From: Rhizobium sp. 16-488-2b
Lineage (GTDB): Bacteria > Pseudomonadota > Alphaproteobacteria > Rhizobiales > Rhizobiaceae
Length of the DNA stretch: 64,000 nucleotides
Assembly (NCBI RefSeq): GCF_017741815.1
Contig: NZ_JAGHMF010000034.1
Location: 186,001 to 250,000, forward strand
Reading direction: 5' to 3'
The notes beneath the pieces are model-generated. The model worked only from the letters and a program-made list of their open reading frames with translations. It was not told the DNA's origin and made no database searches. Made by a program: the position numbers and the translations under genes. This document shows positions 26,377 to 34,778 of this stretch, piece by piece; within the stretch, counting starts at the first letter, position 1, and the number at the start of each line of letters is the position of its first letter.

Positions 26377-27135
26377 TCATTCGCCCGGACGTGTTTCGAA
26401 CACCCGCTTGAGCACCGGCACGGCCGACATCGCTCTTGGCCACCCGGCGTAGAAGGCGACGTGGGTGACGACTTCAGACGCTTCGCTATTGGTCAATCCG
26501 TTGTCCATCGCGCGGTTGGCGTGGAAGGGAAGCTGTTCAGCTTGCCCCATGGCGATGAGCGCTGCCATCGTGACAAGGCTGCGGTCACGCGCGCTGAGAT
26601 CGGGCCTCTGCCAGAGATCGCCGAACAAGACGCGGTTGGTGAGATCGGCGAGCGCCGGTGCTGTCGGCGCGACGCCGGCATTGACGCTGGCCGTGCGCGC
26701 TGCTTCCGCGGAAACTTCCAGTTCGATCCTCGCAGCGTCGCTGTCCGTCACCGGCGCAACGCATCGTTCGTCGAATACCTTCTTGGTTTCCATCACGGCC
26801 GAGATCGCGTTCGGCCATCCGGAATAAAAGGCGAGATGCGTGATCAGCTCGCCGATCTCGGCCGGTGTGACGCCGTTGTTCAGCGCCCGGCGAACATGTG
26901 CGCCGATCTGCACTGTCCTTCCAGTCGAGACGATCGCTGAGACAGTAATGAGACTGCGATCGCGCGGCGTGAGTTCGGCTCGTTCCCAGACTTCGCCGAA
27001 AAGAATATCGTCAGTGAAGTGTCCCAACCCCGGAGCGACCTCATAGACGGCCGCCGGCGCGGCGGGCTTGCGATCCTGTGCCTCGCTTTCGGTTGCTAGG
27101 GCCGTCATTGCAAAGCTCGCGGTGATGTTTTTCAT
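26377..27135 (-). CDS. Tandem carboxymuconolactone decarboxylase-family protein
   Basis: 252 residues from the ATG at 27135 (AGAGGAA upstream; the frame opens further to 27180 without one). Two CMD domains are present in tandem and clearly duplicated: DRSLITVSAIVSTGRTVQIGA against DRSLVTMAALIAMGQAEQLPF, and ITHLAFYSGWPNAISAV against VTHVAFYAGWPRAMSAV. Neither half has the CxxC/H pair of AhpD peroxidases, so it belongs to the gamma-carboxymuconolactone decarboxylase-like branch. An Ala/Glu-rich linker of about 30 residues joins the halves. The first 20 residues are weakly hydrophobic and might be a poor signal peptide. No pathway neighbours; function open. Confidence 0.88.
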   Translation of the reverse strand: MKNITASFAMTALATESEAQDRKPAAPAAVYEVAPGLGHFTDDILFGEVWERAELTPRDRSLITVSAIVSTGRTVQIGAHVRRALNNGVTPAEIGELITHLAFYSGWPNAISAVMETKKVFDERCVAPVTDSDAARIELEVSAEAARTASVNAGVAPTAPALADLTNRVLFGDLWQRPDLSARDRSLVTMAALIAMGQAEQLPFHANRAMDNGLTNSEASEVVTHVAFYAGWPRAMSAVPVLKRVFETRPGE

Positions 27136-27676
27136 CTCGGTTCCTCTCAATGCTGATCGCCCTATACATGGTGGCTGCAATGCCCCGGATTAGATCGTCA
27201 CAACCGAATGGGTTTATATTCTCGGTTCATAGATCGGCGCCGGTCCGAGCCAATGGACGGTTTGAGCGATCTCCCGGCCTGAAAGATGCGTTCCATCAAT
27301 GGGTTGCAGGTGATTCAGCAGGGGTGCGGGACGATTGCACGGTTGCGCATTCAAGCGACGGCGACTCAAGGCTCCGTGAAAAGCTAGATATAGCTTCGAG
27401 GAATCCACCAGCCAAAAGGATATTCCCTGATCGGTTGAAATAGGTGGCGCCCATTATCGGCTCGGGCCGAGGAAGTGGTCTTCGCACGGTGAACCATGGC
27501 CTTGGTCCAAACTCGAAGACCCGTTTCCGGCCTGGTGATCCCGCTTTGCTTGGGACTATGCTTGACGATCGTGTCTACACAGGCGTCGCGATGGGCCGCG
27601 CTAACAAAAAGTTAATAGGAAGTGAAACTAGATCGACGTTAGCTGCGTATTGGTTTCCATAATGGCATGAAATCGC

Positions 27677-27772
27677 GTGGAGCAGCAGTTGCGTCGTTTA
27701 ATTATTGTGCTTGGTATACTTACGTTACTCGCGTGGATTGCGACTTTTTATATAAGCTCCATCTACCGTTAG
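27677..27772 (+). CDS. Possible 31-residue single-pass membrane protein
   Basis: GTG-initiated frame in an AT-rich patch, reading (M)EQQLRRLIIVLGILTLLAW, then IATFYISSIYR and stop. The layout is what real mini-membrane proteins show: two arginines, then about 20 hydrophobic residues, then a polar end. Against it: GTG start, no good Shine-Dalgarno sequence and no neighbours. It is listed as a candidate only. Confidence 0.25.
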   Translation: MEQQLRRLIIVLGILTLLAWIATFYISSIYR

Positions 27773-27814
27773 TATTGGTTTGCTGCCATCAGTGGCAATC
27801 ACCTTCGAACTTGA

Positions 27815-27845
27815 TCCAATCTGCCGCGCGGGGCGGCAGATTGGA
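27815..27845 (-). terminator. Strong hairpin downstream of cspA
   Basis: A perfect 13-bp stem (TCCAATCTGCCGC at 27815-27827; GCGGCAGATTGGA at 27833-27845) with a 5-nt loop, 17 bp after the cold-shock gene stop. There is no U-tract, so it may terminate with Rho or stabilise the mRNA 3' end. Confidence 0.65.
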
Positions 27846-27861
27846 CGCTTCAAGCGCTCGA

Positions 27862-28065
27862 TCAGAGGATGGAGACGTTCTCAGCCTTCGACTTGCCGGT
27901 CTTGCGGTCCTGACCGAGATCGAAGCTGACCTTGTCGCCTTCGCGAAGCGAAGCGCCGCGCGGCAGTGCCGTGATGTGAACGAAAACGTCGGTTCCGCCG
28001 TTTTCTGGCGTGATGAAACCGAAGCCCTTGTCCTCGTTGAAGAATTTAACTGTACCCTCAGGCAT
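27862..28065 (-). CDS. Cold-shock protein, CspA family
   Basis: 67 residues, the full length of a single cold-shock domain. RNP1 (KGFGFI) and RNP2 (VFVHITAL) RNA-binding motifs are present in MPEGTVKFFNEDKGFGFITP. AAGGGA precedes the ATG. Such proteins bind single-stranded RNA or DNA and act as RNA chaperones. A strong hairpin follows the gene. Which paralogue it is, and whether it is cold-induced, cannot be told. Confidence 0.95.
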   Translation of the reverse strand: MPEGTVKFFNEDKGFGFITPENGGTDVFVHITALPRGASLREGDKVSFDLGQDRKTGKSKAENVSIL

Positions 28066-28289
28066 GGATATTCCCTTTTAAGTGTTTTGCTTGCAATGGC
28101 GACGCGAACCTATAGTGCTGTGGCGCGTCCATCAACTCCCAGCATGCGTCGAAGCCATTTCATTTGCATGAAATATAGGATTTTGGCCGGTATGCGGCTC
28201 AGTTCGGCGTGCAACACGGGCGACAGCGCTAAAATCGACAGAGTCTCGTTGCATCCTGCGCAGCGTATTCTCCGGAAAAGAGAGCAACG

Positions 28290-28586
28290 ATGACCATTTC
28301 AGCCGATTTCGATTGTCAGACCTGCGGCGCTTGCTGTTCGTATTCGTCAAGCTGGCCCCGATTCTCCACTGAATCGGATGCCGATCTCGACCGCTTGCCC
28401 GCCCGTCTTGTTGCGGATGACCAGACAGGCATGCGCTGCCATGACAACCGCTGCTCGGCCTTGGATGGCACCGTGGGCTCCAGCACATCATGCCTGGTTT
28501 ACGAGATCAGGCCGCAAGTGTGCAGGGACTGCCTTCCGGGTGACGGCGAATGCCTGGAGGCGCGCGCCGCCTTCGGTTTCCGTTAA
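28290..28586 (+). CDS. YkgJ-type cysteine-cluster protein
   Basis: 98 residues with an N-terminal CxxCxxCC cluster (C9, C12, C15, C16 in DFDCQTCGACC) and further cysteines in GMRCHDNRC, SCLVYEIRPQVCRDC and GEC. This is the zinc/iron-chelating pattern of the YkgJ/UPF0153 family. The family is widespread and its function not firmly known. GAGAGCAACG precedes the ATG. The gene is divergent from cspA and stands alone. Confidence 0.88.
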   Translation: MTISADFDCQTCGACCSYSSSWPRFSTESDADLDRLPARLVADDQTGMRCHDNRCSALDGTVGSSTSCLVYEIRPQVCRDCLPGDGECLEARAAFGFR

Positions 28587-28768
28587 CGAGGCGGCTCCTT
28601 CGTTCAGATATCGTCGCAGCGCGTTAAAAAAGAACGCGCCGATCGGGAGCTCGCTCCGCCATCAAACACGATATCTGCGAGAATTCATGTCCCGATCAGA
28701 GCGAGGTCTGCGGTGATGGGGCTTGATAGCGCAAGGTCGAGCAGGAGGTGCTCTCAGCTGCATCGCGT

Positions 28769-28803
28769 GGCAGGATGGCGCCGTCATCGACGCCATCCTT
28801 GCC
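28769..28803 (-). terminator. Hairpin after the porin gene
   Basis: GGCAGGATGGCG (28769-28780) pairs with CGCCATCCTTGCC (28791-28803) with one bulged base. It begins 5 bp past the stop codon of the outer-membrane protein gene; no clear U-tract. Confidence 0.55.
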
Positions 28804-28807
28804 GCTC

Positions 28808-29410
28808 TTAGAAGCTGACGTTGAGGCCGGCCTTGAGCGTGTGGTCGTGGACGTTGCCGGTCGTGCCGACACCGTTGGAGAAGGTGCGCACGCTGTTGGT
28901 GATCGTGTAGTTATATTCGACGCGAGCCGAAACATTGGACGTCAGCTTCTGCTCGACACCTGCGCCGAGGATGTAGCCCGGCTTCCAGCCGTCGGGGCCG
29001 GCGATGTTGCCGTTGTCGCGGAAGTTGGTCATCGCAAAGCCGGCCGTTCCATAGATCAGCGTCTGGTCGATCGGTGCGCCGACCTTGCCCTTGGCGCTCA
29101 GGCGGTGACGCTCCTTGAGCTTGCCGTCTTCCACTTTCACGCGGCTGTCGCCGAGGTAAGAGGCTTCGACTTCGCCGCCGACGACCGCGCCGCCAACCAT
29201 GGTGTTGTAGCCCGCCTGTCCGCCGACGCTCAGGCCCTTGTTGCCGGAGAAGGGGTTGAGGTTCGGAGAGGCCATGCCGCCGTGAACACCGGCGTAGGCG
29301 CCTTCCCAGCTGCCGGAAGACGGCTGGTCGTAGGAGCCGAAATCGGCGGCGAGAACCGGCGAGGCAAGAAGGCTGACGGCAAGGGCTGCCGCGAAGTGTT
29401 TGATACTCAT
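28808..29410 (-). CDS. Outer-membrane beta-barrel protein, Omp25/31-like
   Basis: 200 residues with a signal peptide ending SPVLAAD (about residues 1-21). Then comes the typical rhizobial/Brucella opening of this porin family (SWEGAYAGVHGGMA), alternating beta-strand pattern throughout, and a C-terminal strand ending in phenylalanine (LKAGLNVSF), the signal for outer-membrane assembly. Members are abundant small surface barrels. The gene is alone, with a hairpin downstream. Confidence 0.9.
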   Translation of the reverse strand: MSIKHFAAALAVSLLASPVLAADFGSYDQPSSGSWEGAYAGVHGGMASPNLNPFSGNKGLSVGGQAGYNTMVGGAVVGGEVEASYLGDSRVKVEDGKLKERHRLSAKGKVGAPIDQTLIYGTAGFAMTNFRDNGNIAGPDGWKPGYILGAGVEQKLTSNVSARVEYNYTITNSVRTFSNGVGTTGNVHDHTLKAGLNVSF

Positions 29411-29742
29411 GATACGCTATACTCCATACGCATTGCTACGCACCGTCGAGCGCGTGAGCATTTACTCATTGAACCACGTCATTGGGATGCAACGCGCGCG
29501 AATGCCGCATTGCCACGATCGTCCATCTCTAATTTTCACGATTTCATAAATAGTTTCTTAACTTGCCGGCCAATCGCACGGATGTGATTGCTGGTGTATT
29601 CCCATCGCTCAAAGCGTGGGACGGATGGTAATGCCGACCGATTTTTTCGCGTTGCAGCATGAATTCGCGATCAAGAGATTGCCAATTCGAATGTATTGAA
29701 CCATTGTGAACATGAGCTTTAACTTATAATCCAGCCGCGAAG
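29411..29742. promoter_or_regulatory. Divergent intergenic region with promoter for the 29746 gene
   Basis: A 332-bp gap between the porin and the unknown membrane-anchored protein. A consensus TATAAT at 29725-29730 with TTGTGA at 29704-29709 (15-bp spacer, shorter than ideal) is the best promoter candidate for the plus-strand gene. Nothing else was recognised. Confidence 0.4.
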
Positions 29743-29745
29743 GTG

Positions 29746-30642
29746 ATGGATTTGGTGAGTGATGCATCACAAGAACAGGTGAAAGTGCCGTTGCGGAACA
29801 ATATCCGCAGGTCCGTATGGTCGATATTCTTCCTCATCCTGCCGTGCTTCGCGGCTGCTGCGCTGTTTCTTGGCGATCCTCAGCGGTTCGAACACCTCTT
29901 TCGTTATGTCGGCGTTCAAATCTTCGATGAACCGCCACAGCCGCCCATGATTGTCGAGCCGGCCGCGACGTCCACGCTGCCGGCGGCGCAACCGGTAGAC
30001 ATCCCCTTTCGCTTGATCGAAGCCCCAGAACCCAACGTGGCGGCCCAGTTCCTGCGCATGTGGCGGGTATCCGGGCCTACCGTCTGCAAGGCGCTGCGCG
30101 ATGCCGGTATAGAGACAAGCGAATGGCGCGCGCCCTCGATGCGCAGCACCAGCCACGAATGCTATTTCCAGCGCATATACAAAAAGAACGACGTTCGGCC
30201 GCTTAACTCGGTGTTCCTGAGGGTCAAAGGCAATGCGAGCGGCGACATCGTGGAAATCCGGGGAAGGCTCGTCGGTCCGCCGACGGACGCGGAGGGGCGG
30301 TTGGACGTCGGTCACATGAAGATATTCGAAACCTTGGTCCGGCAGGCAGGGTGGCGTGATTTCCAGGACGCGCTGGCGCCCATACGTAGTCTTCGTGATT
30401 TCGAAAACGAGCGGTTCGGAGCCTATTTCAGTTTCAGGCGCGATACCGAGAGCCAAGACAGCTACAATTTCATGCTTGTCGTTGCTGCCGGTTCCGGACC
30501 GCAGACACGCACCAAGGCCTACTTCTCGCCGGAGCGATGGGTCGAGGCGCCGGATCCGCGCATTACCGAACTCTCCTTGCCGATCAGCCAGTTGGCATCG
30601 AAGCAAGGTGTGTATCGCCAGCAGGGCGTGGCCTCCCGCTGA
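29746..30642 (+). CDS. Unknown membrane-anchored exoplasmic protein
   Basis: 298 residues; not recognised with confidence. Residues 1-25 are polar, followed by one hydrophobic segment (SIFFLILPCFAAAALFLG, about 27-45), so it looks like a type II membrane-anchored protein. A Pro/Ala-rich linker follows (EPPQPPMIVEPAATSTLPAA). The remaining 210 residues form a compact domain with two cysteines (TVCKALRDAGIETSEW and HECYFQRIY) that could form a disulfide in the periplasm. The ATG at 29746 was chosen over the overlapping GTG at 29743. Rhizobial hypothetical proteins with this layout exist, but no function is assigned. Convergent with the next gene, 11 bp apart. Confidence 0.75.
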   Translation: MDLVSDASQEQVKVPLRNNIRRSVWSIFFLILPCFAAAALFLGDPQRFEHLFRYVGVQIFDEPPQPPMIVEPAATSTLPAAQPVDIPFRLIEAPEPNVAAQFLRMWRVSGPTVCKALRDAGIETSEWRAPSMRSTSHECYFQRIYKKNDVRPLNSVFLRVKGNASGDIVEIRGRLVGPPTDAEGRLDVGHMKIFETLVRQAGWRDFQDALAPIRSLRDFENERFGAYFSFRRDTESQDSYNFMLVVAAGSGPQTRTKAYFSPERWVEAPDPRITELSLPISQLASKQGVYRQQGVASR

Positions 30643-30653
30643 CCGGCAGCGCG

Positions 30654-31799
30654 CTATGCACAGATTGCCCGCATCATTCGCACGATCGCGTGGTCTAGAG
30701 ACGGATCAACCGGCAACCGCTGCGACGACAGCTTGACGATCACAGTTTCGCTCTCCGGGTGTATCCAAATCCATTGGCCATGAATGCCGATCGCTGTCAG
30801 TTCTCCGGCGCCAGTCTCGTACCAGTAATTGCGGTAGCTTCCCTCCGGAAACAGCTCCAGCTGATCGCCGTTCTTCCATGCCTCGCGGCGCTTGCGCGAC
30901 CAGAGGCCAGCGATGAAGTCCTCTGAAACGATCCCGGCGCCGCGTCTGCGGACAATATCACCCACCAAGGCAAGATCCGGTGCGGTGGCTGAAATGCCGC
31001 CCGCCGCGCGCGCGGTGCCGATACGGTCGACGGTGACCACGGCATCCGCTCCGGCGCCGATTGCCTTCCACAGGTGGTCGCTGAGCAGCGAGGCGAACCG
31101 CGCTCCAGCGGCGCGTTCGAGAACGATGCCGGCAAGGTCGGTGTTCGGCGAGCGGTAGGCGTGGCGCTCGCCGTGTGCTCCGGTGCCTTTGCCGATGGCG
31201 CAGATGAATGACTTCAGATCTGGTGCTGGATCGCCAGGCTTTTCAGGATTCCATCCTGTGGAGCGGCGATAGCGCTCGAAACCCCCTGATGTGTCGAGAT
31301 AGCTTTCCACGAAATCGACGCTGACCTCCATGTCGAACAGCTGCTGCACCGTGGCATCCGCATAGGCTGAGCCGCCGACCTCGGGCACATAGCGGCTGAT
31401 CGGGCTTTCGAAGGACAGCAGGCCTCCATCTGCAATAATTCCGCCGAGCAGTCCGGTCAGGGACTTGGAGACGGAGAATATGATGTGGGGGCGCATTGGA
31501 TCGGAATGAGGCGCGGACCAGTCGGCGATAACGCGTCCGTCTTTCATGACGACGAATTCGTCAGTTTCGCTTTCGGTGAGAAAGTCCGGCAGCAATGACG
31601 GTGCACCTTTCAGCCCTGTGAAAGAGATGCCTGACAGCGCACCGAGGCCGATTGGCCCGGTGCTGTCTCCGCCACGCGCGCCCGGGATGATCGCTGAGGG
31701 GACGATCTCGCTGACATGCTCGAAGGACCACCGGCTGTATGGGACGGTGCGCCAATTGGCGAGTGTCACGTCCGCGCGATTGAAGAGCAGCTCAGGCAT
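30654..31799 (-). CDS. Serine hydrolase, beta-lactamase/class C esterase family
   Basis: 381 residues from the ATG at 31799 (GGGGAG upstream). The S-x-x-K nucleophile motif is SVSK in IIFSVSKSLTGLLGG, and the Tyr region lies in HAYRSPNTDLAG. There is no signal peptide, so it acts in the cytosol, unlike true beta-lactamases. Family members include EstB-type esterases, 6-aminohexanoate-dimer hydrolases and amidases. It is last in the operon with the polyamine-type transporter and the acetylpolyamine deacetylase, starting 21 bp after the latter's stop, so hydrolysis of an amide or ester of the imported compound is likely. Confidence 0.88.
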   Translation of the reverse strand: MPELLFNRADVTLANWRTVPYSRWSFEHVSEIVPSAIIPGARGGDSTGPIGLGALSGISFTGLKGAPSLLPDFLTESETDEFVVMKDGRVIADWSAPHSDPMRPHIIFSVSKSLTGLLGGIIADGGLLSFESPISRYVPEVGGSAYADATVQQLFDMEVSVDFVESYLDTSGGFERYRRSTGWNPEKPGDPAPDLKSFICAIGKGTGAHGERHAYRSPNTDLAGIVLERAAGARFASLLSDHLWKAIGAGADAVVTVDRIGTARAAGGISATAPDLALVGDIVRRRGAGIVSEDFIAGLWSRKRREAWKNGDQLELFPEGSYRNYWYETGAGELTAIGIHGQWIWIHPESETVIVKLSSQRLPVDPSLDHAIVRMMRAICA

Positions 31800-31820
31800 T
31801 CCGTCACTCCCCGCCGGCAA

Positions 31821-32852
31821 TCAGGCGCCTTCGAAACCGGTCAGCACGCTGACTGCGTTGACGCCGATCTCCTCGACGGCATAGCCGCCTTCCATGACGA
31901 ACAGCGTCGGAAGCCCGAGCCTGGCGATCCGCTCGCCGATCTTGGAGAAGTCCTCGGTCCTGAGCTTGAACTTGCTGATCGGGTCCTTTTCGAACGTATC
32001 GACGCCAAGCGAAACGACCACCACATCAGGGGCGTAGGCAAGCAGCTTGCCGCAGGCGTCGTCCATCGACTGGCTCCATCTGGTCCAGTCGGTGCCGAAG
32101 CGCATTGGGTAGTTGAGGTTGAAGCCTTCGCCGGCGCCGATACCACGCTCGTCGGCATGGCCGAGGAAATAGGGGTACTCCTGCATCGGATCGGCATGCA
32201 GGTTGATGACCTGCACATCATCTCGCGCGTAGAAAATCTCCTGCGTGCCGTTGCCGTGGTGGTAGTCCACGTCGAGGATCGATACCCGCTTGGCGCCGTT
32301 GTCGCGCAGCCATTGCGCGGCCACGGCGGCATTGTTGATATAGCAATAGCCGCCCATGAAGCCGGCGCCGGCATGGTGGCCGGGCGGGCGGCAGAGCGCG
32401 AAGGCGGCGCGTTCGCCGGATTGCACCAGGCCGGCTGCCGTCAGCGCCACGTCATGGGAAGATTTGATCGCATCCCACGAGCCCTCGACGATGCCGCAAC
32501 CGGCGTCGAAGGAGTAGTAGCCTAGCAGGCCATCGATGAAATCGGGAAGGACATCGCCGCGCAGGCCGCGTGTAGGCCATGTGAATGGCAGCGCCGTACC
32601 GGTCCGTCCCTCCGCCGTCCATCGGTCCCAGATCTTCGGCAGGAAATCGAGATAATCCTTGCGGTGAACCCGCGCCGCTGTGGTGAGATTATGCTCCGCC
32701 GGCTCGATGATCGCGCCGAGTTCGACCGCCGCGACCCGGGCGGCGATATACTCCGCCCGCGATGTCAACTCGAAGCCGGGCACGATGTCGCCCGCCACAA
32801 GCTCAAGCTGGTTGGCATGCCCGCGATGGCGGGGAGAGAAGACGGTCTTCAT
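31821..32852 (-). CDS. Histone deacetylase-family protein, acetylpolyamine amidohydrolase-like
   Basis: 343 residues, close in layout to acetylpolyamine amidohydrolase of Mycoplana ramosa. Catalytic histidines H159-H160 (RPPGHHA), zinc ligands D196 and H198 (DVDYHHGNGT) and D285, and the transition-state tyrosine Y324 (EGGYA) all fall at nearly the same numbers as in that enzyme. Glutamate 17, used there for polyamine recognition, is also present. The enzyme would remove acetyl groups from acetylputrescine, acetylcadaverine or acetylspermidine in the cytosol. It lies 68 bp downstream of a PotD-like binding-protein gene. The start is uncertain: an ATG at 32864 is also possible and neither has a strong ribosome site. 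Confidence 0.88.
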   Translation of the reverse strand: MKTVFSPRHRGHANQLELVAGDIVPGFELTSRAEYIAARVAAVELGAIIEPAEHNLTTAARVHRKDYLDFLPKIWDRWTAEGRTGTALPFTWPTRGLRGDVLPDFIDGLLGYYSFDAGCGIVEGSWDAIKSSHDVALTAAGLVQSGERAAFALCRPPGHHAGAGFMGGYCYINNAAVAAQWLRDNGAKRVSILDVDYHHGNGTQEIFYARDDVQVINLHADPMQEYPYFLGHADERGIGAGEGFNLNYPMRFGTDWTRWSQSMDDACGKLLAYAPDVVVVSLGVDTFEKDPISKFKLRTEDFSKIGERIARLGLPTLFVMEGGYAVEEIGVNAVSVLTGFEGA

Positions 32853-32920
32853 CAAAACATCCATTCGCTGGAAAATGGTGGCACCCCGCACCATCGACGG
32901 GCGGGGTACCGAGATCGGGC

Positions 32921-33961
32921 TTACTTCTGCAGCTCGGTCCAGATCTTCGTGTAGAGCGCCTGAACATCAGGCGGGCAGGTCTGGGATGGCACGCCGACGG
33001 ACGCGAATTCCGCCGGGATGGTGATCTCGGGCGCATTCTTCATGTCCTCGGGCATGAACTTGTCGGAGCCGGCAATGCCGTTTGCATAGCGGTGGAAACC
33101 GGAATTCATGCCCGCGTTCTCAGGATCCATCATGAAGTTCTGGAACAGTTTGGCGTTCTCGACATTCTTGGCGTCCTTGAGGACGGAGAGATTGTCGCTC
33201 CAGTTGACGAAGCCTTCCTTGGGATAACCGAACTTGATCGCGGGGTTCTTGAGGCGCTGGCGGAAGGCCGAGCCGTTCCAGTCGCTCGATGCCGCGAAGT
33301 CGCCCGAACCCATCTTCTCAATGGTGCCATATTCCATCGCCACCCAGTCGGGCTTGGCCTTCAGCAGCGTGTCGCGCACTTTCTTGAGTACGGCCAGATC
33401 GCCGGTGCACTTCTTGCCGCCATTGTAGAGCACGGCCGCGTCGATGACGTCGGTCATTTCGGGGACGACGTTGACCTTGCCCTTCAGCTCGGCCGGCGTG
33501 TCGAAGATGATGCCCCAGGTGTTGATGTCACCCTTGTAGACGTCTGTATTGACGACAGTGCCGACAATGCCCATCGCCCACGGAACGGTGTATTTGCGGC
33601 CGGGATCGAAGTCGGGATTGGCCCATTCCTTGGCGACGTTCTTGAAGTTTTCCATCTTGTCCGGATCGGTCTCAAGCAACAGACCCTCGGAAATCCAGAT
33701 CGGAATGTAGTTCTGCGAGGGCACGACCATGTCGAAGCCGGAGCCACCCTGGCGGACCTTGGCAAGCGCCGTGTCGTTGGAATCATAGTCAGTGATCGTC
33801 ACCTTGACCTTGTACTTGTCCTCGAACTTCTTGATCATCTCAGGGCTGGTGTAATTGCCCCAGTTGTAGATGTTGAGCTCACCCTCGGCATGGGCGAGGC
33901 CCGCGGTGCCAAGGAGTGCCGCCATAAGGGCGATTGTCGAAGTCATCCGTTTCATGCGCAT
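32921..33961 (-). CDS. Polyamine-type ABC transporter substrate-binding protein (PotD-like)
   Basis: 346 residues with a signal peptide (MRMKRMTSTIALMAALLGTA to AHA), then the family opening GELNIYNWGNYTSPEMIKKF, typical of PotD/PotF spermidine/putrescine-binding proteins. AGAGGGA precedes the ATG. It works with the two permeases and the ATPase encoded upstream in the same operon. The ligand may be a polyamine or an acylated polyamine, given the deacetylase gene that follows. Confidence 0.92.
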   Translation of the reverse strand: MRMKRMTSTIALMAALLGTAGLAHAEGELNIYNWGNYTSPEMIKKFEDKYKVKVTITDYDSNDTALAKVRQGGSGFDMVVPSQNYIPIWISEGLLLETDPDKMENFKNVAKEWANPDFDPGRKYTVPWAMGIVGTVVNTDVYKGDINTWGIIFDTPAELKGKVNVVPEMTDVIDAAVLYNGGKKCTGDLAVLKKVRDTLLKAKPDWVAMEYGTIEKMGSGDFAASSDWNGSAFRQRLKNPAIKFGYPKEGFVNWSDNLSVLKDAKNVENAKLFQNFMMDPENAGMNSGFHRYANGIAGSDKFMPEDMKNAPEITIPAEFASVGVPSQTCPPDVQALYTKIWTELQK

Positions 33962-33977
33962 GTTCCCTCTCTTGTTT

Positions 33978-34778
33978 TCAGGCACGTTTTCGATTGACGA
34001 CAAAGAAGATGGAGACGACGAGGATCGACAGGCCGAGAAACAGCGTCGAGATCGCGTTCATTTCGGGCGTGATGGAGCGGCGGATCTGGCCGAGCATGTA
34101 GGTCGGAAGCGTATCCTGGCCTGCGGATTTGACGAATTCGGTGATGACGACATCATCGAGCGAGATGACGAAGGCCAGCATGAAGCCGGCGAGAATGCCT
34201 GGCCACAGCAGCGGCAGCGTCACATGGCGGAAGGCCTTCCACGGCGTGGCATAGAGGTCGGCCGCCGCCTTCTCAAGCGTCAGGTCCATATTCTCGAGCC
34301 GCGCGCGGATCGGCAGATAGGCAAAGGGGATGCAGAAGGCTGTGTGGGCGGCGATGAGGTAGCCGATGCCGGCGTAACCGGTCCAGATCTTGATGCGCGC
34401 GAAGAAGATCAGAAGCGCGACGGCGGTGACGATCTCGGGGATCATCAGCGGCTGGTTGATGAATGCATACTTCATCGTCAGGCCGCGATAGGGCGCGGTG
34501 CGCGTGGTCGCAAGCGCCGCCATCGTCGCCGCGATCGTCGAGACGACGGCGGCGATTGCCGCGATCTGCAGCGAGCGCAGCGAGGCGTCGATCACCTGCT
34601 TGTTCTCGAAGGCCTTCTGGAACCAGCGCAGCGATATGCCGTCGAACGACGCGAGCGACTCGCCGGCGTTGAACGAATAGAAAACCAGCACGCCGATCGG
34701 CAGATAGAGAGCCGCGAAGCAGATCATCGCGATGGTGGTGAAGCCGCACTGGCGCTGGATGGAGAAAGATCTAGCCAT
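33978..34778 (-). CDS. Polyamine-type ABC transporter permease (PotC-like)
   Basis: 266 residues from the ATG at 34778 (AGGAG upstream), with six hydrophobic segments and an EAA-type cytoplasmic loop (LEKAAADLYATPWKAFRHVTLP). The order and pairing with a second permease match PotC. It overlaps the upstream permease gene by 8 bp and ends 16 bp before the binding-protein gene. Confidence 0.92.
   Translation of the reverse strand: MARSFSIQRQCGFTTIAMICFAALYLPIGVLVFYSFNAGESLASFDGISLRWFQKAFENKQVIDASLRSLQIAAIAAVVSTIAATMAALATTRTAPYRGLTMKYAFINQPLMIPEIVTAVALLIFFARIKIWTGYAGIGYLIAAHTAFCIPFAYLPIRARLENMDLTLEKAAADLYATPWKAFRHVTLPLLWPGILAGFMLAFVISLDDVVITEFVKSAGQDTLPTYMLGQIRRSITPEMNAISTLFLGLSILVVSIFFVVNRKRA

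Larger units (their letters stand above)
27136..27861. other. 726-bp region without a confident gene
   Basis: Open frames here (for example 27150-27443 and 27444-27662 on the plus strand) have no recognisable protein pattern or ribosome site. The last 120 bp are much more AT-rich than their surroundings. Only a 31-residue membrane-type ORF (27677-27772) and the hairpin after cspA stand out. It could contain decayed genes or a small RNA. Confidence 0.5.

Noticed and set aside
27150..27662. Two plus-strand ORFs in the 27136-27861 gap
   Set aside because: No recognisable protein pattern, no ribosome sites and no conserved-looking composition; reported only as unassigned sequence.
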